64,000 nucleotides of DNA. It comes from Microcyclospora pomicola. Its lineage: Eukaryota; Ascomycota; Dothideomycetes; Capnodiales. Positions 19,028-30,162 of this stretch are shown piece by piece. The stretch is taken from the NCBI GenBank assembly GCA_002786065.1, contig NHNY01000003.1:1054001-1118000 (forward strand), in the 5' to 3' direction. A program made the translations under genes and the position numbers. Under the pieces are notes generated by a model that was given only the letters and a program-made list of their open reading frames with translations, was not told the origin of the DNA and did not search any database. Every line of letters begins with the position of its first letter. Position 1 is the first letter of the stretch.

Positions 19028-21824
19028 ATGGCTTCTGAAGTCGCGGCCTCTCTGCCGCCGGCATCAGAAACCTCACTTGCGGCGCCGGCACAGACTGAGC
19101 TCACCAACGGGTAAGTACCAAGTACTTTGGAGTGGCGTGGCATAGCGTGGCGGCAGCTGGCAGGCATTTCAAGTTTTTGCACAATCACTCTCTTATGTAT
19201 ATTGAACGCACGTGATACTTCTTTGTCGTCTCTGTTGCATCGGCATGGTGCAAGTGATGGACGTACTGACTCGCAGCAACAGAGACCATGCCGCCCTGAC
19301 CACCGCAGAGGTGCTTGCGGCAGACGGCAACGCCACCAACACAGACACATCATTGACAGAGCCGCCTCTCACATCTGTCGAAGCCGTGATCGATGTCAAG
19401 TCGTCACAATCTGTACCAGAACCCGAAGCGGATCCCACACCTGTGACGGAGATCTCGAATGGTATTGAAGGTATTGCTGGATTTATCCCCAAGGACGCGC
19501 CCATCCATTCTCACCCCACGCCGCCTCCCGATTTGCCTCTGACCGCTCCGGAAGCTACTGTGGACACTGTGATGGAAGACTCGATCGATCAAGTCCCCGT
19601 CCAGCCTCAGCACGTCCCGGAAGTCGTGAGTGCACCACCGGCACAGTCGACCGAATCAACTTTGGTCCGTCCGCGTGAGGACGATGAGGAGGACGAGGAG
19701 CGCATTGCGAAGCGAAGCCGGATGGATGTGGATGACGAACCGCTACCAGTGGAATTGTCTGCAGATCCCATTGCCCCCACGGCCGATAGTGCGATGACTG
19801 GTGGCGACACAGATGTGATTGCAGCTGTCGAAGATGGATCGCACGAGCCCGCAGCATTATCAACGGAAGCAAAACCGCAACTGAATGCCGCACCTGGGAG
19901 TGACGCGATTATGCAGACTTCCGCAGTGGACGTGGCAGCAGAGGATTCCAAGCCGCAGACACAAGCTTCCGACGTTCCCGCCCAAGATTCAAAGCAGCCA
20001 CAGGAATCGCATGGGATGCTCGAGCAAGCCGCAGTAATCGACGCCAAACCCTCTGTCGAGCAACCACTTGCAAATCCTACTCTGCCTTCATCAGTGGCAA
20101 AAGCGTCTGATTACAGCACGGAACCTATTACAGGTGCACAGAAAGGCTTCATCCTAAGCACGACCATCAAGAATCTGAAGAAGACGAAGCATGCGCTTGG
20201 TTTCCTGCTGCCAGTTGATCCTATTGCTCTCAACATCCCACAATACCCAGATATCATCAAGAATCCCATGGATATCAGCACGCTCGAGGAGAAGCTCAAG
20301 ACGGACAAGTACAACTCCGTTCAAGAGTTTTTCAACGATTTCAGCCTCATCATTGCCAACTGCAAGACTTTCAACGGTCCCGCACATCCGATCTCACATG
20401 CTGCTGATAGTATGGAAGCATATGTCCGGAAGTCTCTGGAAAAGTTACCAAGTTCTAGCCAGGTTGCGCTCCCAAGAATGCCTAAGAAAGCGTCACCCGC
20501 CGTCAAGACTCCAGCTCCACGCCGAGAATCGCGAGTAGCTGCGGCTCCAGCGTCCGCGGGTGCTGCCTCCACGAGCACTCCGTTTGCCCTGCAGGCAGAT
20601 GGTATGCCTCAAATCCGACGCGAGCCATCTTCGAACTCTCGTCCTGCGCGTGCCATCAAGCCACCGCAGAACCGCGAATTGACCTACGCGAAGCCGAAGA
20701 GAAAGGAGCATATGCTAGAACTCAGGTTCTGCGAGCATGTCTTGGATCAACTGCGAAGCCCTCGATATACGGCTATCAACCAAATTTTCCTGGCTCCTGT
20801 CGATCCGGTGGCTCTCAACATCCCTCATTATCGAAACATCATCAAGTCACCCATGGATCTGTCGACCATGGCGCAGAAACTCAAGCAAGGTCAATACGCC
20901 AAGGCCAATGAATTCAGAAAGGACTTTGATTTGATGATCGACAACTGCCTTCTCTTCAACGCCCCGCCCAATCCCGTGCGTGATCTGGCAATCCAACTGA
21001 GACGCGAGTTCAGCAGCCTCTGGGACAAGAAGGAGAAGTGGGAGCAGGCGAATCGGCCTGCATCTCACCGTGCCGTCTCGCAGTCGGGAGACGAGGAGAG
21101 TGCAGACGAGGATGCCGAGGATGAGGATGAAGGTGAAGACGACAAGAACGCTCAGATTCTTGCTCTGCAGAAGCAGCTTGTCGAGATGCAGAACATGATC
21201 CAGGGCATTGCTGGTAGTGTAAAGCCTTCCAAAGGGAAAAAGCAGAAGTCGAAGAGTAACGGCGGAAGCAGCAAGAAGATCGGCAACATGAGTGCGACGC
21301 CCAAATTCAAGGCTGTGCCCGCCAAAGCGAAGAAGCCCGCCAAAGTCAAGCTTGTAACATACGACGAGAAACAGGAGATCTCCGAGGCGGTTGGACGGAT
21401 GGATGAGCCGCAGGTTGCCAGACTCACACAGATCATCACCGAGAACTGCGCCAGGTATCGCAACATGGATGAAATGGAGCTGGAGATCGATGACCTTCCC
21501 AACGACGTCCAAACGATGCTCCTCAAGTACGTCCGCGAGATCTTTGGCAACCCCAAGAAAGCCGCTCGCGCGGTGTCCCCTGATGATCTTGCTGCCGAGG
21601 ACGATGATGATTTTGCGCCTTCCCGTAAGCGAGACGATCCCAAGCGCAAGAAGCACAAGCCTATGGGTAAGCGCGAGCAGACCGACACGATCAAAAACTT
21701 GCAGTCAAAGCTGGCGCAATTTACGGGTGGCGGCACCAGCGACAGCGGCAGCCCGACCAGCTACCAGAACGCTCAAGCAGACACCAGCGGCGACGAGGAG
21801 AGCGAGGAAAGCGAAGAGGAGTAG
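19028..21824 (+). CDS. bdf1: BET family double bromodomain protein (Bdf1 type)
   Basis: Chromatin reader that binds acetylated histone H4 and helps recruit TFIID and other complexes. Exons 19028-19110 and 19277-21824 with a 166-base intron (GTAAGT...CGCAG) give 876 residues. Bromodomain 1 is at about 313-415 (ALGFLLPVDPIALNIPQYPDIIKNPMDISTLEEKL; acetyl-lysine Asn in KTFNGP). Bromodomain 2 is at about 506-610 (FLAPVDPVALNIPHYRNIIKSPMDLSTMAQKL; Asn in LLFNAP). The ET (extra-terminal) domain is at about 719-790 (LVTYDEKQEISEAVGRMDEPQV ... LEIDDLPNDVQTMLLKYV). The N-terminal 300 residues are Ala/Pro/acid-rich with KRSRMDVDDE, and the C-terminus is acidic (DEESEESEEE). The exon joint gives TNGNRDHAALTTAE in frame. 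Both pocket Asn residues are intact, so both domains should bind. Confidence 0.94.
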
Positions 21825-22865
21825 ACTTGTGGACTCGCGCGCGCTTGGTTATTCTTTTCCGGACAACTGAATGCCAACATCAACCACACCACCGGTCTAG
21901 CCACGAAGGACATGCCACTGTCATTAGCCGTTGCAACGGGCCCTACGACCACAGCCCTCATAATAATCATGAACCCGTGTATGAATACGTTAAAAAGCAA
22001 TAATGAGTCAAGAAGAGCAGGACCGCAGGAAAGAGCCCAGGCAGTCCAGCGAGTGCAGCACCCTGCGCTGCCATGGAGATCCACACGACACACTCGCGGG
22101 GTTGCGTGGAACTCTGCCTTGCCTTTGCAGCCAGATGGTAGCAGGATAGCTGAACCATTGGGCTCACTTGTATACGTAGTTTCGAATGACAGAATCCCCC
22201 AGAGTTGAGATGGCTTTCAGTGCCTGTCCAAGATCGTTCGTCATGCTGTATATTCAATCCCTTGTTCCATCTCCCTCTGCTCGTCCACCTTCGCGACCAA
22301 ACTCCGACCTATGCGACTCTGTCGAGACGAAGGTCTCTATCCTTGCGGTTAATACCCCTGTTGCCTCCTACCACCGCCTCTACGTGATGCCTGCATCCTC
22401 ATCCTACCTCAGCCGAGCATCTTGCCGCTGCTCGTTTCCATCCTCCCTCGTCTGGTCTCGCCTGCTTCGCCATGGTGATTCGTGCTGCTTCGAAGGGGAA
22501 CGTTCGGTCTCGGAGAACAAATAGGGGAAAGAGAAGGACGAACGATGACCGACGAAGTTATGGCGGCTTGAATACTGTATCTTGCAATTGGCCTTGTTCG
22601 CCTTGGCTGATGATCTCGATGTCTATGGGGTCTTTTCGTTCGTTGCGGTCCATTATCTTCTTTTGTTCCCATTAATTTTCTATGTTCGATTTCCAGCTCA
22701 CTTCACTCCCCTTCTCCACTCTTGTCTCGCTCATATACTACTCCATGACTTGTGCGAGCTCCAAATACTTCACTTTGAATCATTCCCATTCTCCCTAGGA
22801 AGAGTGACGTAAGACCGCTTTTCCATTCATATCCTGCTAGAGCACCTCAGCCGACCACCATGCCT
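21825..22865. other. convergent intergenic stretch after the bromodomain gene
   Basis: About 1.04 kb between two gene 3' ends. Several small frames exist, none with an identifiable protein. Nothing else seen. Confidence 0.5.
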
Positions 22866-23576
22866 TCACTCCACCTCCTTCCCCATGTCCGCCCGCTGCT
22901 GCATCCTCTCCAATCGCTCACTGACCGCATCGTCGAACCCCCTCTTCATCTCCTTCCGCCACACATCCACCTCCAACATGCGCTTCCCCTGCGTCCCCAC
23001 CCTGCCCTCGCCCTGCAACCCATCATCCTCGACGTCGAAATACAGCGCCCATATCTCGTCGCCATCCGTCTCCTGCACCGCGATGAAGCCCTCCCACCCC
23101 GCCAACGTCAACCGCCGCTCCACCGCCGTGCAATCCCACGGCCCGACGATATGCGGCTCGCTCTGCTCCCGCACGCCGTGCTTGACCTCATGCGTCGCGT
23201 GGTCCACATACACCCAGTTCAGGAACCGCTCGGCGTTGATCGTCGTCACGAACCCTTCGCCCTTCGCATACCCGGCCTTCTTCCACGCCTGCCGCCGCTC
23301 GCCCGGGTACGCGAGGTAGTTGGTCGTCGCGGGCCAGCAGTCGTCGTCGTGCACGTCGCATCGCGTGTCAACGTACAGCTTGCTGCCCTTCAGCACGATC
23401 GGCGCCTGCTCGAACTGCGCCGAGTACCGGCTGCGCCGTGTGAGCGTCACGCTGAGGTGGTACTTGCGGCCCCGGTGCTCCTCGCGGTTGTTCTGCTTCT
23501 GCCCGTGGCGCACGGCTTCGGTCGTGCCGATGATGGCGGGGCAGGCGGCGACGGCGGTGATGATGCCGAAGACCAT
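22866..23576 (-). CDS. conserved Pezizomycotina protein of unknown function
   Basis: 236 residues, one exon. The start MVFGIITAVAACPAIIGTTEAVRHGQ and the following K-Q-N-N-R-E-E-H-R-G-R-K are features I associate with a widespread uncharacterised family of filamentous ascomycetes. Visible core: SVTLTRRSRYSAQFEQAPIV (about 42-61), LKGSKLYVDTR (about 62-72), LNWVYVDHATHEVKHGVR (about 120-137) and WEGFIAVQETDGDEIWALYFDVEDDGL (about 161-187), a pattern of beta strands. The N-terminal hydrophobic stretch is short and could act as a weak membrane contact. The C-terminus is a charged helix (RMLEVDVWRKEMKRGFDD...). The function is unknown and none is proposed. The start ATG is the only one near the conserved N-terminus. 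Confidence 0.8.
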   Translation of the reverse strand: MVFGIITAVAACPAIIGTTEAVRHGQKQNNREEHRGRKYHLSVTLTRRSRYSAQFEQAPIVLKGSKLYVDTRCDVHDDDCWPATTNYLAYPGERRQAWKKAGYAKGEGFVTTINAERFLNWVYVDHATHEVKHGVREQSEPHIVGPWDCTAVERRLTLAGWEGFIAVQETDGDEIWALYFDVEDDGLQGEGRVGTQGKRMLEVDVWRKEMKRGFDDAVSERLERMQQRADMGKEVE

Positions 23577-24093
23577 GGTTGAGTGGGAAGGATGCGCTGG
23601 TTGAGAAATGGAGGGGAAAGATGGAGGTGGGGATAGAGATGAGGCTGTGAATTGGAGGAGATGGGGAGATGTCAGGAAAGTGTCAGGTACTTGACCATTT
23701 GGCGGATATTATTCGCATGATCCCGTGATCTATGACGGCTGATGATATGATATTACTTCGGAAACGTATACATTGTAAATTATGTTCTGAACGGGGTGGT
23801 GTAGATTATCATGTATAGAATGAGATACAAACACAAGCAGAAGTTGAAGCGTGAAGCGAGTCGTAGCGCCCGGCGTCGGCCACCATCTGCTTGTCACGAG
23901 CGCGATCTTCTAACATTCCAATGCTCTATACATTACGCACACCAGCACCATGTCTTTGTAGACAGACCACGCCGTATCATGCCATGAACTTCCACCACCC
24001 ATCCAACTCCCTCCACTCGTCGATCCAAACACTCATGCAGTCCTACACCAAGTTACTATTAATCGTCCCACGCCGCCGCACGGCTACGTACGC
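23577..24093. other. intergenic stretch left of the 89-residue gene
   Basis: About 520 bases, promoter of the conserved hypothetical and 3' flank of the next gene. No coding frame supported. Confidence 0.5.
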
Positions 24094-24503
24094 TTACAGC
24101 AAACCGATCGTGATATCACCCTGCACGCGCGCGGTCAGATGTACCTCGACCTCGAGGTCCAGCTCGATGCGGATCTTCAAGCTGCTGTCTTTGGTCTTGG
24201 GTTTGCCCTATAGCGCGAACCGCCATGTGATCAGCTTTCCAAATCCCGGTTGGCTCGTCGAGGTAAACAGGGCGGGGGGCGAAAGCATACCGCTTCGTCG
24301 AGGTCGGCGCCCTTCTCCATGACCTTGCGGATCTGGTCCGGCGTCAAAGCCTTGATCTCCTCGTCGCTCATCTTCACCATGTCCTTCAACTGGTTGCGGC
24401 GGCCGAGCGGCGTGGCCGCGGGGTCGTCGAGGAGAGTACTGTATTGTCATGAGTAAAACGTCGATCTGTCGAGCACCACGGTGTAGACTACTCACACAGC
24501 CAT
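24094..24503 (-). CDS. small 89-residue fungal protein built from three exons
   Basis: Not visible as one open frame; found from splice sites. Exons 24503-24496 (eight bases, ATGGCTGT), 24438-24291 and 24207-24094 join in frame to 270 bases. Introns are 24495-24439 (GTGAGT...ATACAG) and 24290-24208 (GTATGC...TATAG). The product starts M-A-V-T-L-L-D-D-P-A-A-T-P-L-G-R-R-N-Q-L, then has a helical middle (MSDEEIKALTPDQIRKVMEKGADLDEA, as fragments), and ends in an alternating hydrophobic strand, SLKIRIELDLEVEVHLTARV, followed by QGDITIGLL. The alternating strand suggests an amphipathic beta-hairpin. I do not recognise a named family. Conservation of reading frame across two introns, the consensus splice sites and the ordered composition support a real gene. 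Confidence 0.75.
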
Positions 24504-25631
24504 GATTTATGTGGTGAGGATATGAACAGCGTTTGCAGAAAGATCGAAGAACAGAACTCGATCAATGCAAACGAAACAAATGAGTCCGGAGGAACGGATC
24601 CAGGACAGCTACTACCTTTATGTATAGGGTTGGGTGCCACTGATGCAACAGCTCCCAATGGCATGCACGGTGACCAGAGGTCCCATCATCGACCCGAATT
24701 GTATTCTGCATGGCGTCCCGTGCTTGAACTTTTTGAGTGGTTGATGCCCGTTTCAATGGTCCTGCTAACCCTCGCACCCCAGCAGAGCTCGTCCGCATAT
24801 GGAGACGGGAGATGCTGATCGAGCTTGTCGTGGTGGTCCTCTTACGACTGCGTGCATGACGCTGCAATAGCTGGGACTGGGTTCAGAGCTTAGACGACGG
24901 GTCATCACGATGTTCACCCTAGAAACGCCCGCGAGGAGTGGTACGAATGGAGCGTTCATTTGCGTTGGGAATGCACTGTTCGATCAGATATCATTGGATG
25001 GCATCCATGGACGTTCACCAAAGATCCCCGTCTGTATTGCAGCTCGATGCACAAGCATCAACGAACCACGTCCTGTCGGAGAATAAACGACATCTTTAGC
25101 TCATCCGGCCGCGATCGATACCCAGCTCGCCTACGATCGCGATCCTCCCGGCCTATAAGCTGGTGTATTTGCCTAATCGGTCGTCGCTCAGCCGCTCGAC
25201 TTGCGAACTTCCCCACTCCTGCTTGACTACCCTGGTCCGCTTGCCTATAACAACCAATCCACAGCTATGACAGAATTGCTGCTGCATTGATCTTTGCTGC
25301 AGCATGATGACGTTCCACCGTAGCACTGGCTTTGGGACGTCGAGGAGAGTTCCGATGAGACCGGGTGTGCGGTGCGTGCTCGAAGCTAATGGGGCTATCA
25401 TATGTATACTAATGTCTGGGGTGTTCATGGCTTGCAGGGTACGAACTCTGCATGAGCATTGATTGATGCATACAAGTGACGAGCTAGCGAAGACGTACTG
25501 GCGGGACATCCTGCAGGTTCAAGCTTGCATGCGATGATGCAAGACCACCCAGACTGGCCATAATCATCCGGTGGAATTCCAGCTACAACACCAACAACAG
25601 AAGGCCTTTTTGACTCTCCAAAGGTTTCACG
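24504..25631. other. intergenic stretch between divergent small genes
   Basis: About 1.1 kb holding the promoters of the 89-residue gene (left) and the trefoil/coiled-coil gene (right). No convincing frame or repeat. Confidence 0.5.
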
Positions 25632-26981
25632 ATGGCGGCCCCAAGTCAAGTACCCTCTCATGCACAAGCAGAAGCAGTAGACAGCGACGGCGATGCCTTC
25701 CCTTCCCAGAGCGCCTTCCACATCTTGAACGTTGGCTCCGAAACCTCGCAAGCGCTGGCTTTCGATCCGAAGACTCGAGAAATCAACACCACCGCCCCAA
25801 GTGACGACAATCAATGGACAGTGGAACACCATGATACTCGCGGTCGCTGGCAGATTGCTGTTAAATTGAAGACCAATGGCAAATATCTCGCGGCGACTTC
25901 GCCAAAGAGCGGCACTCCCTTCTGGCTGTCCGATAAACCCCAGTACTGGTACGTGTATGCTGGCTCGCAGCCCGGCACCCTGTGGCTATCTACACTGCAG
26001 TCCACCAACGGCTTTCTGTTCCGGAACGAGCAAGCGGGAGTTACACTCATGACATGGGGTGCAAAGGAGCAGCCACAGCTCGACGAGCACAGCGCCGGCA
26101 TGAGCTGGCGCTTCGAAGGCACGCGCGAGTACTTAAAGACCAAGTACGCGGAGAAACGTGCCGAGACTCAGCAGGCGAAGGAGGAGCTTGAGAAGCGGAC
26201 CAAGGAGCTCGACGACCGCGAGCTGGCGGCGAAGAAGCATCGCGATGAAACCGATGCGCATGCCAAGAAGGCGACGGAGGAAGGCGAACTCCTCGCCCGC
26301 ACGGGATTGGAAGAAAGCGAAGCCAAGAAGAAGCAGATCGAAGACGACCTTGCCGCGCGCGACTCGAAACTTCAAGCCGCCGAGCAAGCATCGAAAAAGA
26401 AGCAGGACGAGCTCGCGGCGCGCGAGGCCAAGGTCGCCGCGGCGGAAGACCGCATCAAGCAGAGCAAGAAAGCCGGCCCTGCGGAGCTGCTCAAGAGCGA
26501 GCAGGAGAAGGAGCGCCTGGTCAACGAGCTCAGCGAGCAGGTGGAGAAGAATCGCGCGCTGGATGCAGAGAAGCAGAGCATGGCAGAGGACCTACAGCGC
26601 ACGCGCGCCGAGCTGGAGAAGGTGGCGTCCACGACCCCGTCCCAGGCCGCCGCGGTCGGGTCGAGAGCGGTGGGCATACCTGCGCCGCAGAATAAGCGGC
26701 CGAAGGACGTGCGTCCGCCAACGAGCAAACCACCTACCAAGCGTCCGGCGAGCACACGGCCAACGACGGTCGTGCCGAAGAAAACGCGACCGCCGACGGA
26801 AGTGCCGGAGAAGACGCGGCCGCCGACGGAAACGTCGAGCAAGGTGAACCCGGAGCAGGGTGGGAAGGCCGTGGCGACGGCGGCGGCGGTGAAGGAAGCA
26901 CCTCAAGAGCAAGACGCTCCAGCGGAAGAGCCGTCGGTAGCAAGACCGGAGGAAGCTAGAGAGGTGGCAGCGGCTGCTTGA
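25632..26981 (+). CDS. beta-trefoil-like plus coiled-coil orphan protein with RPPT repeats
   Basis: 449 residues, one exon, ATG in ACGATGG context. Residues about 25-165 look like a beta-rich, Trp/Tyr-containing domain (SAFHILNVGSETSQALAF, WQIAVKLKTNGKYLAATS, YWYVYAGSQPGTLWLS, GFLFRNEQAGVTLMTWG) of the ricin-B or fascin trefoil kind. This is a fold guess from pattern only. Residues about 170-330 form a long, highly charged coiled coil (KEELEKRTKELDDRELAAKK and similar). Residues about 345-395 are Pro/Thr/Lys-rich with near-repeats KKTRPPTEVPE and KTRPPTETS. The C-terminus is Ala/Glu-rich. There is no signal peptide. The domain order is unusual and I do not know a named homologue. The GC-rich coiled coil reads open in several other frames; this frame alone has the domain-like N-terminus. 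Confidence 0.72.
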   Translation: MAAPSQVPSHAQAEAVDSDGDAFPSQSAFHILNVGSETSQALAFDPKTREINTTAPSDDNQWTVEHHDTRGRWQIAVKLKTNGKYLAATSPKSGTPFWLSDKPQYWYVYAGSQPGTLWLSTLQSTNGFLFRNEQAGVTLMTWGAKEQPQLDEHSAGMSWRFEGTREYLKTKYAEKRAETQQAKEELEKRTKELDDRELAAKKHRDETDAHAKKATEEGELLARTGLEESEAKKKQIEDDLAARDSKLQAAEQASKKKQDELAAREAKVAAAEDRIKQSKKAGPAELLKSEQEKERLVNELSEQVEKNRALDAEKQSMAEDLQRTRAELEKVASTTPSQAAAVGSRAVGIPAPQNKRPKDVRPPTSKPPTKRPASTRPTTVVPKKTRPPTEVPEKTRPPTETSSKVNPEQGGKAVATAAAVKEAPQEQDAPAEEPSVARPEEAREVAAAA

Positions 26982-27197
26982 AGATGGAAGGAATAGAAGA
27001 GGACGATGAGGCAGTGTAGCGCTGTAGCACGAAAGACATCTGATAATCATGTTATAATGTTTGGTCATTGGAGTCATTATATCATTCGCAAGAATGCCCT
27101 TGCGTTGTCCTTGGACGAAAGTCCAGACACAATAGCTCCGCCCGCAATGCCCAAGAACGCCTTCAAAGTCAAATTACTATCAATCGTCTATCTGACA

Positions 27198-28193
27198 TCA
27201 CCACCGAATTACCTTCTCGGTCTCGCCCTCGCCCGGTGGGAAGTACGTGTTAATCAGGCCCATGTAGTACTCCTTCAAGTCCTCGACCTTGGGCACCTCG
27301 TCGCTCTTGCTGTACAGGTCGTACGGGTTGAAGGCTTTCACGGCCGCGAGCATCTGCTCGTCGTGCTCGTTCATGAGCCAGCGGTAGGCGCCGGCGGAGT
27401 GCCAGGGGTAGAAGGAGTGGTAGCGGATCATGGCGAGGGCCTCGTCGGGCAGGGTGCTCTGGGCCTTGCAGATGTGGTAGAGGTACTCGTCGTGGCCCCA
27501 GGAGAGCATGACGTTGTCCATGCCGCAGCCGGGCGTGTAGATGCCGTTGCGCGTGCTGTAGATGGGGTCGTGGCGGTCCGGGTTGTCGGCGAAGGTGCCC
27601 GGGTAGATGATGGCGTCGTCGAAGGCGCAGCCGACCGGGAACGTGTCGCCCACCACGTCCCACTGCCCTTGCGCCGCGTAGAAGAACAGCAGCTTGCCCA
27701 GGTCGTGGATCAGCCCTGTCAGCTGGAACCATTTCGGCTTGCCGTCGCGTCGGATCGCCTCGGCGGACTGCAGCAGGTGCTCGATCTGCGACAGCGACGT
27801 GTCCGGGTCCGACTCGTCGATCAGCGTGTTGAGCTTCTCCATCGCCTGCCAGATGGTCATCCGGGCGCGAGTGGTGCTGTGGAAGTCGTTGCGGGCTTTC
27901 AGGTTGTAGGCCACCGTCTGCTTTTCGTGCTGTTCGCGGTAGAAGTTCTTGACCCGGTCACATGCGGCCTCGTATTGCCGGAACTGAGTCTTATCCTTCT
28001 CGGCATCGAACTGTGACTGGGCGTAGAGGTCGACCTCTTCTTGTGTGGCGGTGCCGTTCTTGACACGCATCGCGGCTTTGAGTACGTTCACCTCGTCGAC
28101 CGCATCTGAAGTGGCCTCCAGAGCAAGACCGTCCCGGTGGTCGTTGAAGTTCTCAGCCACATTGGGCGTGTCAAAGGTTGCCGCTGGAGCCAT
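27198..28193 (-). CDS. myo-inositol oxygenase
   Basis: Cytosolic di-iron oxygenase that converts myo-inositol to D-glucuronate, the first step of inositol breakdown. One exon, 331 residues, close to the usual 285-330. Diagnostic stretches: QTVAYNLKARNDFHSTTRARMTIWQAMEKLNTLIDESDPDTSLSQ (about 92-136, as fragments), then FQLTGLIHDLGKLL with the metal-binding His-Asp pair, WDVVGDTFPVGCAF, SWGHDEYLYH (second metal site), MIRYHSFYPWHSAGAY and YDLYSKSDEVPKVEDLKEYYMGLINTYFP, which covers the substrate lid and C-terminus. All expected iron ligands appear present. The first in-frame ATG at 28193 was chosen; the frame runs on to 28247 only through a GTG. It faces an aldo/keto reductase across an 873-base shared promoter, which suggests a pathway link. 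Confidence 0.95.
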   Translation of the reverse strand: MAPAATFDTPNVAENFNDHRDGLALEATSDAVDEVNVLKAAMRVKNGTATQEEVDLYAQSQFDAEKDKTQFRQYEAACDRVKNFYREQHEKQTVAYNLKARNDFHSTTRARMTIWQAMEKLNTLIDESDPDTSLSQIEHLLQSAEAIRRDGKPKWFQLTGLIHDLGKLLFFYAAQGQWDVVGDTFPVGCAFDDAIIYPGTFADNPDRHDPIYSTRNGIYTPGCGMDNVMLSWGHDEYLYHICKAQSTLPDEALAMIRYHSFYPWHSAGAYRWLMNEHDEQMLAAVKAFNPYDLYSKSDEVPKVEDLKEYYMGLINTYFPPGEGETEKVIRW

Positions 28194-29066
28194 GAGGAAC
28201 GTAATGTAGATGTGCTTTTGAGTTTTGATCAAAGAGATGTACTGCACGAAGTGGAAAGGTAGAGTACGCTGAGATCTTGAGATTGAAAGGATATAGGAAA
28301 AGGAGACACTGGGACTGACAGGCAGTCCGCCTTTTCACTGACTTCCTACCTGAAAACACACTACAGCCTGGCCGACTCCACATCTGTCAGTCGAGAACAC
28401 GAATCTCCTCGATCCCAGCATCTGCGACGCTGCAAAGGCGGTACTGCTGCCAGAGACGAACATTCTCCGCCATCTTGGATGGCTGAAGAAGGAGATGCCG
28501 CTGGCCATCCAAGCGAAGTGGCATATACCTCGCTGCAGGCGATAGACGGACGGAGACACCATTGGCCGGCCGGAGAAACCAGCAAAGACACTAGGAAAAA
28601 CTTGCGCACCGAAGGAACGGAAGAGCTCTCGATGCGGTATTCCGGAGACATAGAAGGGCCGATAAGACGTGGCTTGATGTCATGTGGGCCAGTGATGGTG
28701 TGCTGAAGGTGGAGGCCGGCGGAGCGGACTGCCAGATCAGGATGGAGGCGGAAAAAACTGCTGCCGTCGTGATCAGATGATCCGGAATGTGGAAGTGAGG
28801 TCAAGCGAAGGCGTCGTTGCGGCATTTGAAGTCGAGCATCGGCCTTTGAACGAGGGAGGGCGATCCGACCCCACCAAGCAGCTCAGCAGAGGCGAAGTCG
28901 TTGGCGCCCATCACCATCACGTCGATTCGTGCCGGTGAGGTCATCCGAAGTTTTGCTTGGTGGCTGACGTCGAGTGATGAACCCTTCGCTTGCCAATTTC
29001 ATGCTTGCGCGAACACCAGACCATATCGCCCATCCAGAAGATCACCTTGATTACCATAAGCAAGAC
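28194..29066. promoter_or_regulatory. bidirectional promoter between MIOX and the aldo/keto reductase
   Basis: The only upstream region of both divergent genes. It contains a CCCCAC match to the CreA/Cre1 carbon-repression consensus at 28869-28874. One match is expected by chance in a region this size, so this is only a hint. No coding frame is supported. Confidence 0.45.
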
Positions 29067-30162
29067 ATGGCTTCCACCGACCAGACGTATTTCACACTCA
29101 ACACCGGCGCCAAGATCCCAGCAGTCGGTTTGGGAACATGGCAGTCGGACCCGGGTCAGGTCAAGGCTGCTGTCGCTCACGCACTGAAGAGTGGCTATCG
29201 TCATGTTGAGTACGTTGATCTTCATGGCTGTTCAGCCTCCAAAGTTGATCGGCTGCTGACCCTATCACAGCGCTGCACTTGTCTACCAGAACGAAAATGA
29301 GGTTGGTGAGGGCCTCAAGGAGGCGTTCGCGTCAGGGATCAAGCGTGAGGACGTATTCGTGACCACGAAGCTGTGGAACACCTACCATCGTAAACCTGAG
29401 GCTTGCATCGATGAATCGCTGAAGAGACTGGGACTCGATTATGTGGACCTGTATCTTGTCCACTGGCCGGTGCCTATGAATGGCAATGGCAACGACCCTT
29501 TGTTCCCGAAGCGTGAGGATGGCTCGCGCGATCTCGACCAGGAGTGGTCTCATGTGCAGACGTGGCGAGAGATGGAGAAGCTGTTGAAGACCGGCAAGAC
29601 CAAGGCCATTGGAGTGTCAAACTACAGTGTCTCCTACCTTGAGGAACTCCTCAAAGAAGCAGAGGTTGTCCCAGCAGCGAACCAGATCGAGAACCACCCC
29701 TACCTGCCGCAGCAGGAGATCGCAGACTTCTGTCGTGGAAAAGGCATACTCGTTGAGGCATACAGCCCGCTTGGGAGTACCGGATCACCGCTGTTCTCCG
29801 AAGACGGAGTGCAGGCAGTGGCAAAGAAGCACAACGTTGGCCCAGGTACAGTGTTGATCAGCTATCAAGGTATGGCAGCTCCTGTACGCCGCATATTTTC
29901 GTTCCTCGCTGATACACCTGCGCAGTGAGCAAGGGTCATGTAGTCCTTCCCAAATCTGTCACATCGTCACGGATCGAAGAGAACCTGCGGACGATCAAAT
30001 TCGACGAGGAGGACTTGGCGGCATTGCAGGACATCCACAAGAAGAAGGGTATCACCCGCTTTGTGTACCCAGCCTTTGGAGTGAGTCTTGCGCTGAGGAG
30101 TGCTGCGAGAATAATGCTGACTTCTGCCCCAGGTCAACCTTGGCTTTCCCGACAAGCAGTAG
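29067..30162 (+). CDS. aldo/keto reductase (AKR superfamily, aldehyde/polyol reductase)
   Basis: NADPH-dependent aldehyde reductase of the AKR superfamily. Four exons, 29067-29209, 29271-29869, 29926-30080 and 30133-30162, give 308 residues. Introns are 61, 56 and 52 bases with GTACGT, GTATGG and GTGAGT donors. Active site: HVDAALVY (Asp and Tyr, about 46-53), TTKLW (Lys) and LVHWP (His). Cofactor loop: [13 protein letters not shown]. Core strands: [27 protein letters not shown] and EAYSPLG. The C-terminus is short ([11 protein letters not shown]), typical of fungal D-xylose, glycerol or glucuronate reductases. The exon joint GA|C restores the catalytic Asp, which confirms intron 1. Likely role in this context: reduction of D-glucuronate from MIOX to L-gulonate (inferred). 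The frame extends upstream to 28974, but the ATG at 29067 aligns with family starts. Confidence 0.92.

Noticed and set aside
22860-23582. 240-codon plus-strand open frame
   Set aside because: Antisense to the conserved hypothetical; Leu/Pro/His/Arg-rich composition with no domain.
27006-28016. 336-codon plus-strand open frame
   Set aside because: Antisense to myo-inositol oxygenase; a shadow of its GC-rich codons.
28361-28825. 154-codon minus-strand open frame in the MIOX/AKR spacer
   Set aside because: Ser/Arg/Cys-rich translation without a domain, inside the shared promoter; more likely chance than a gene.
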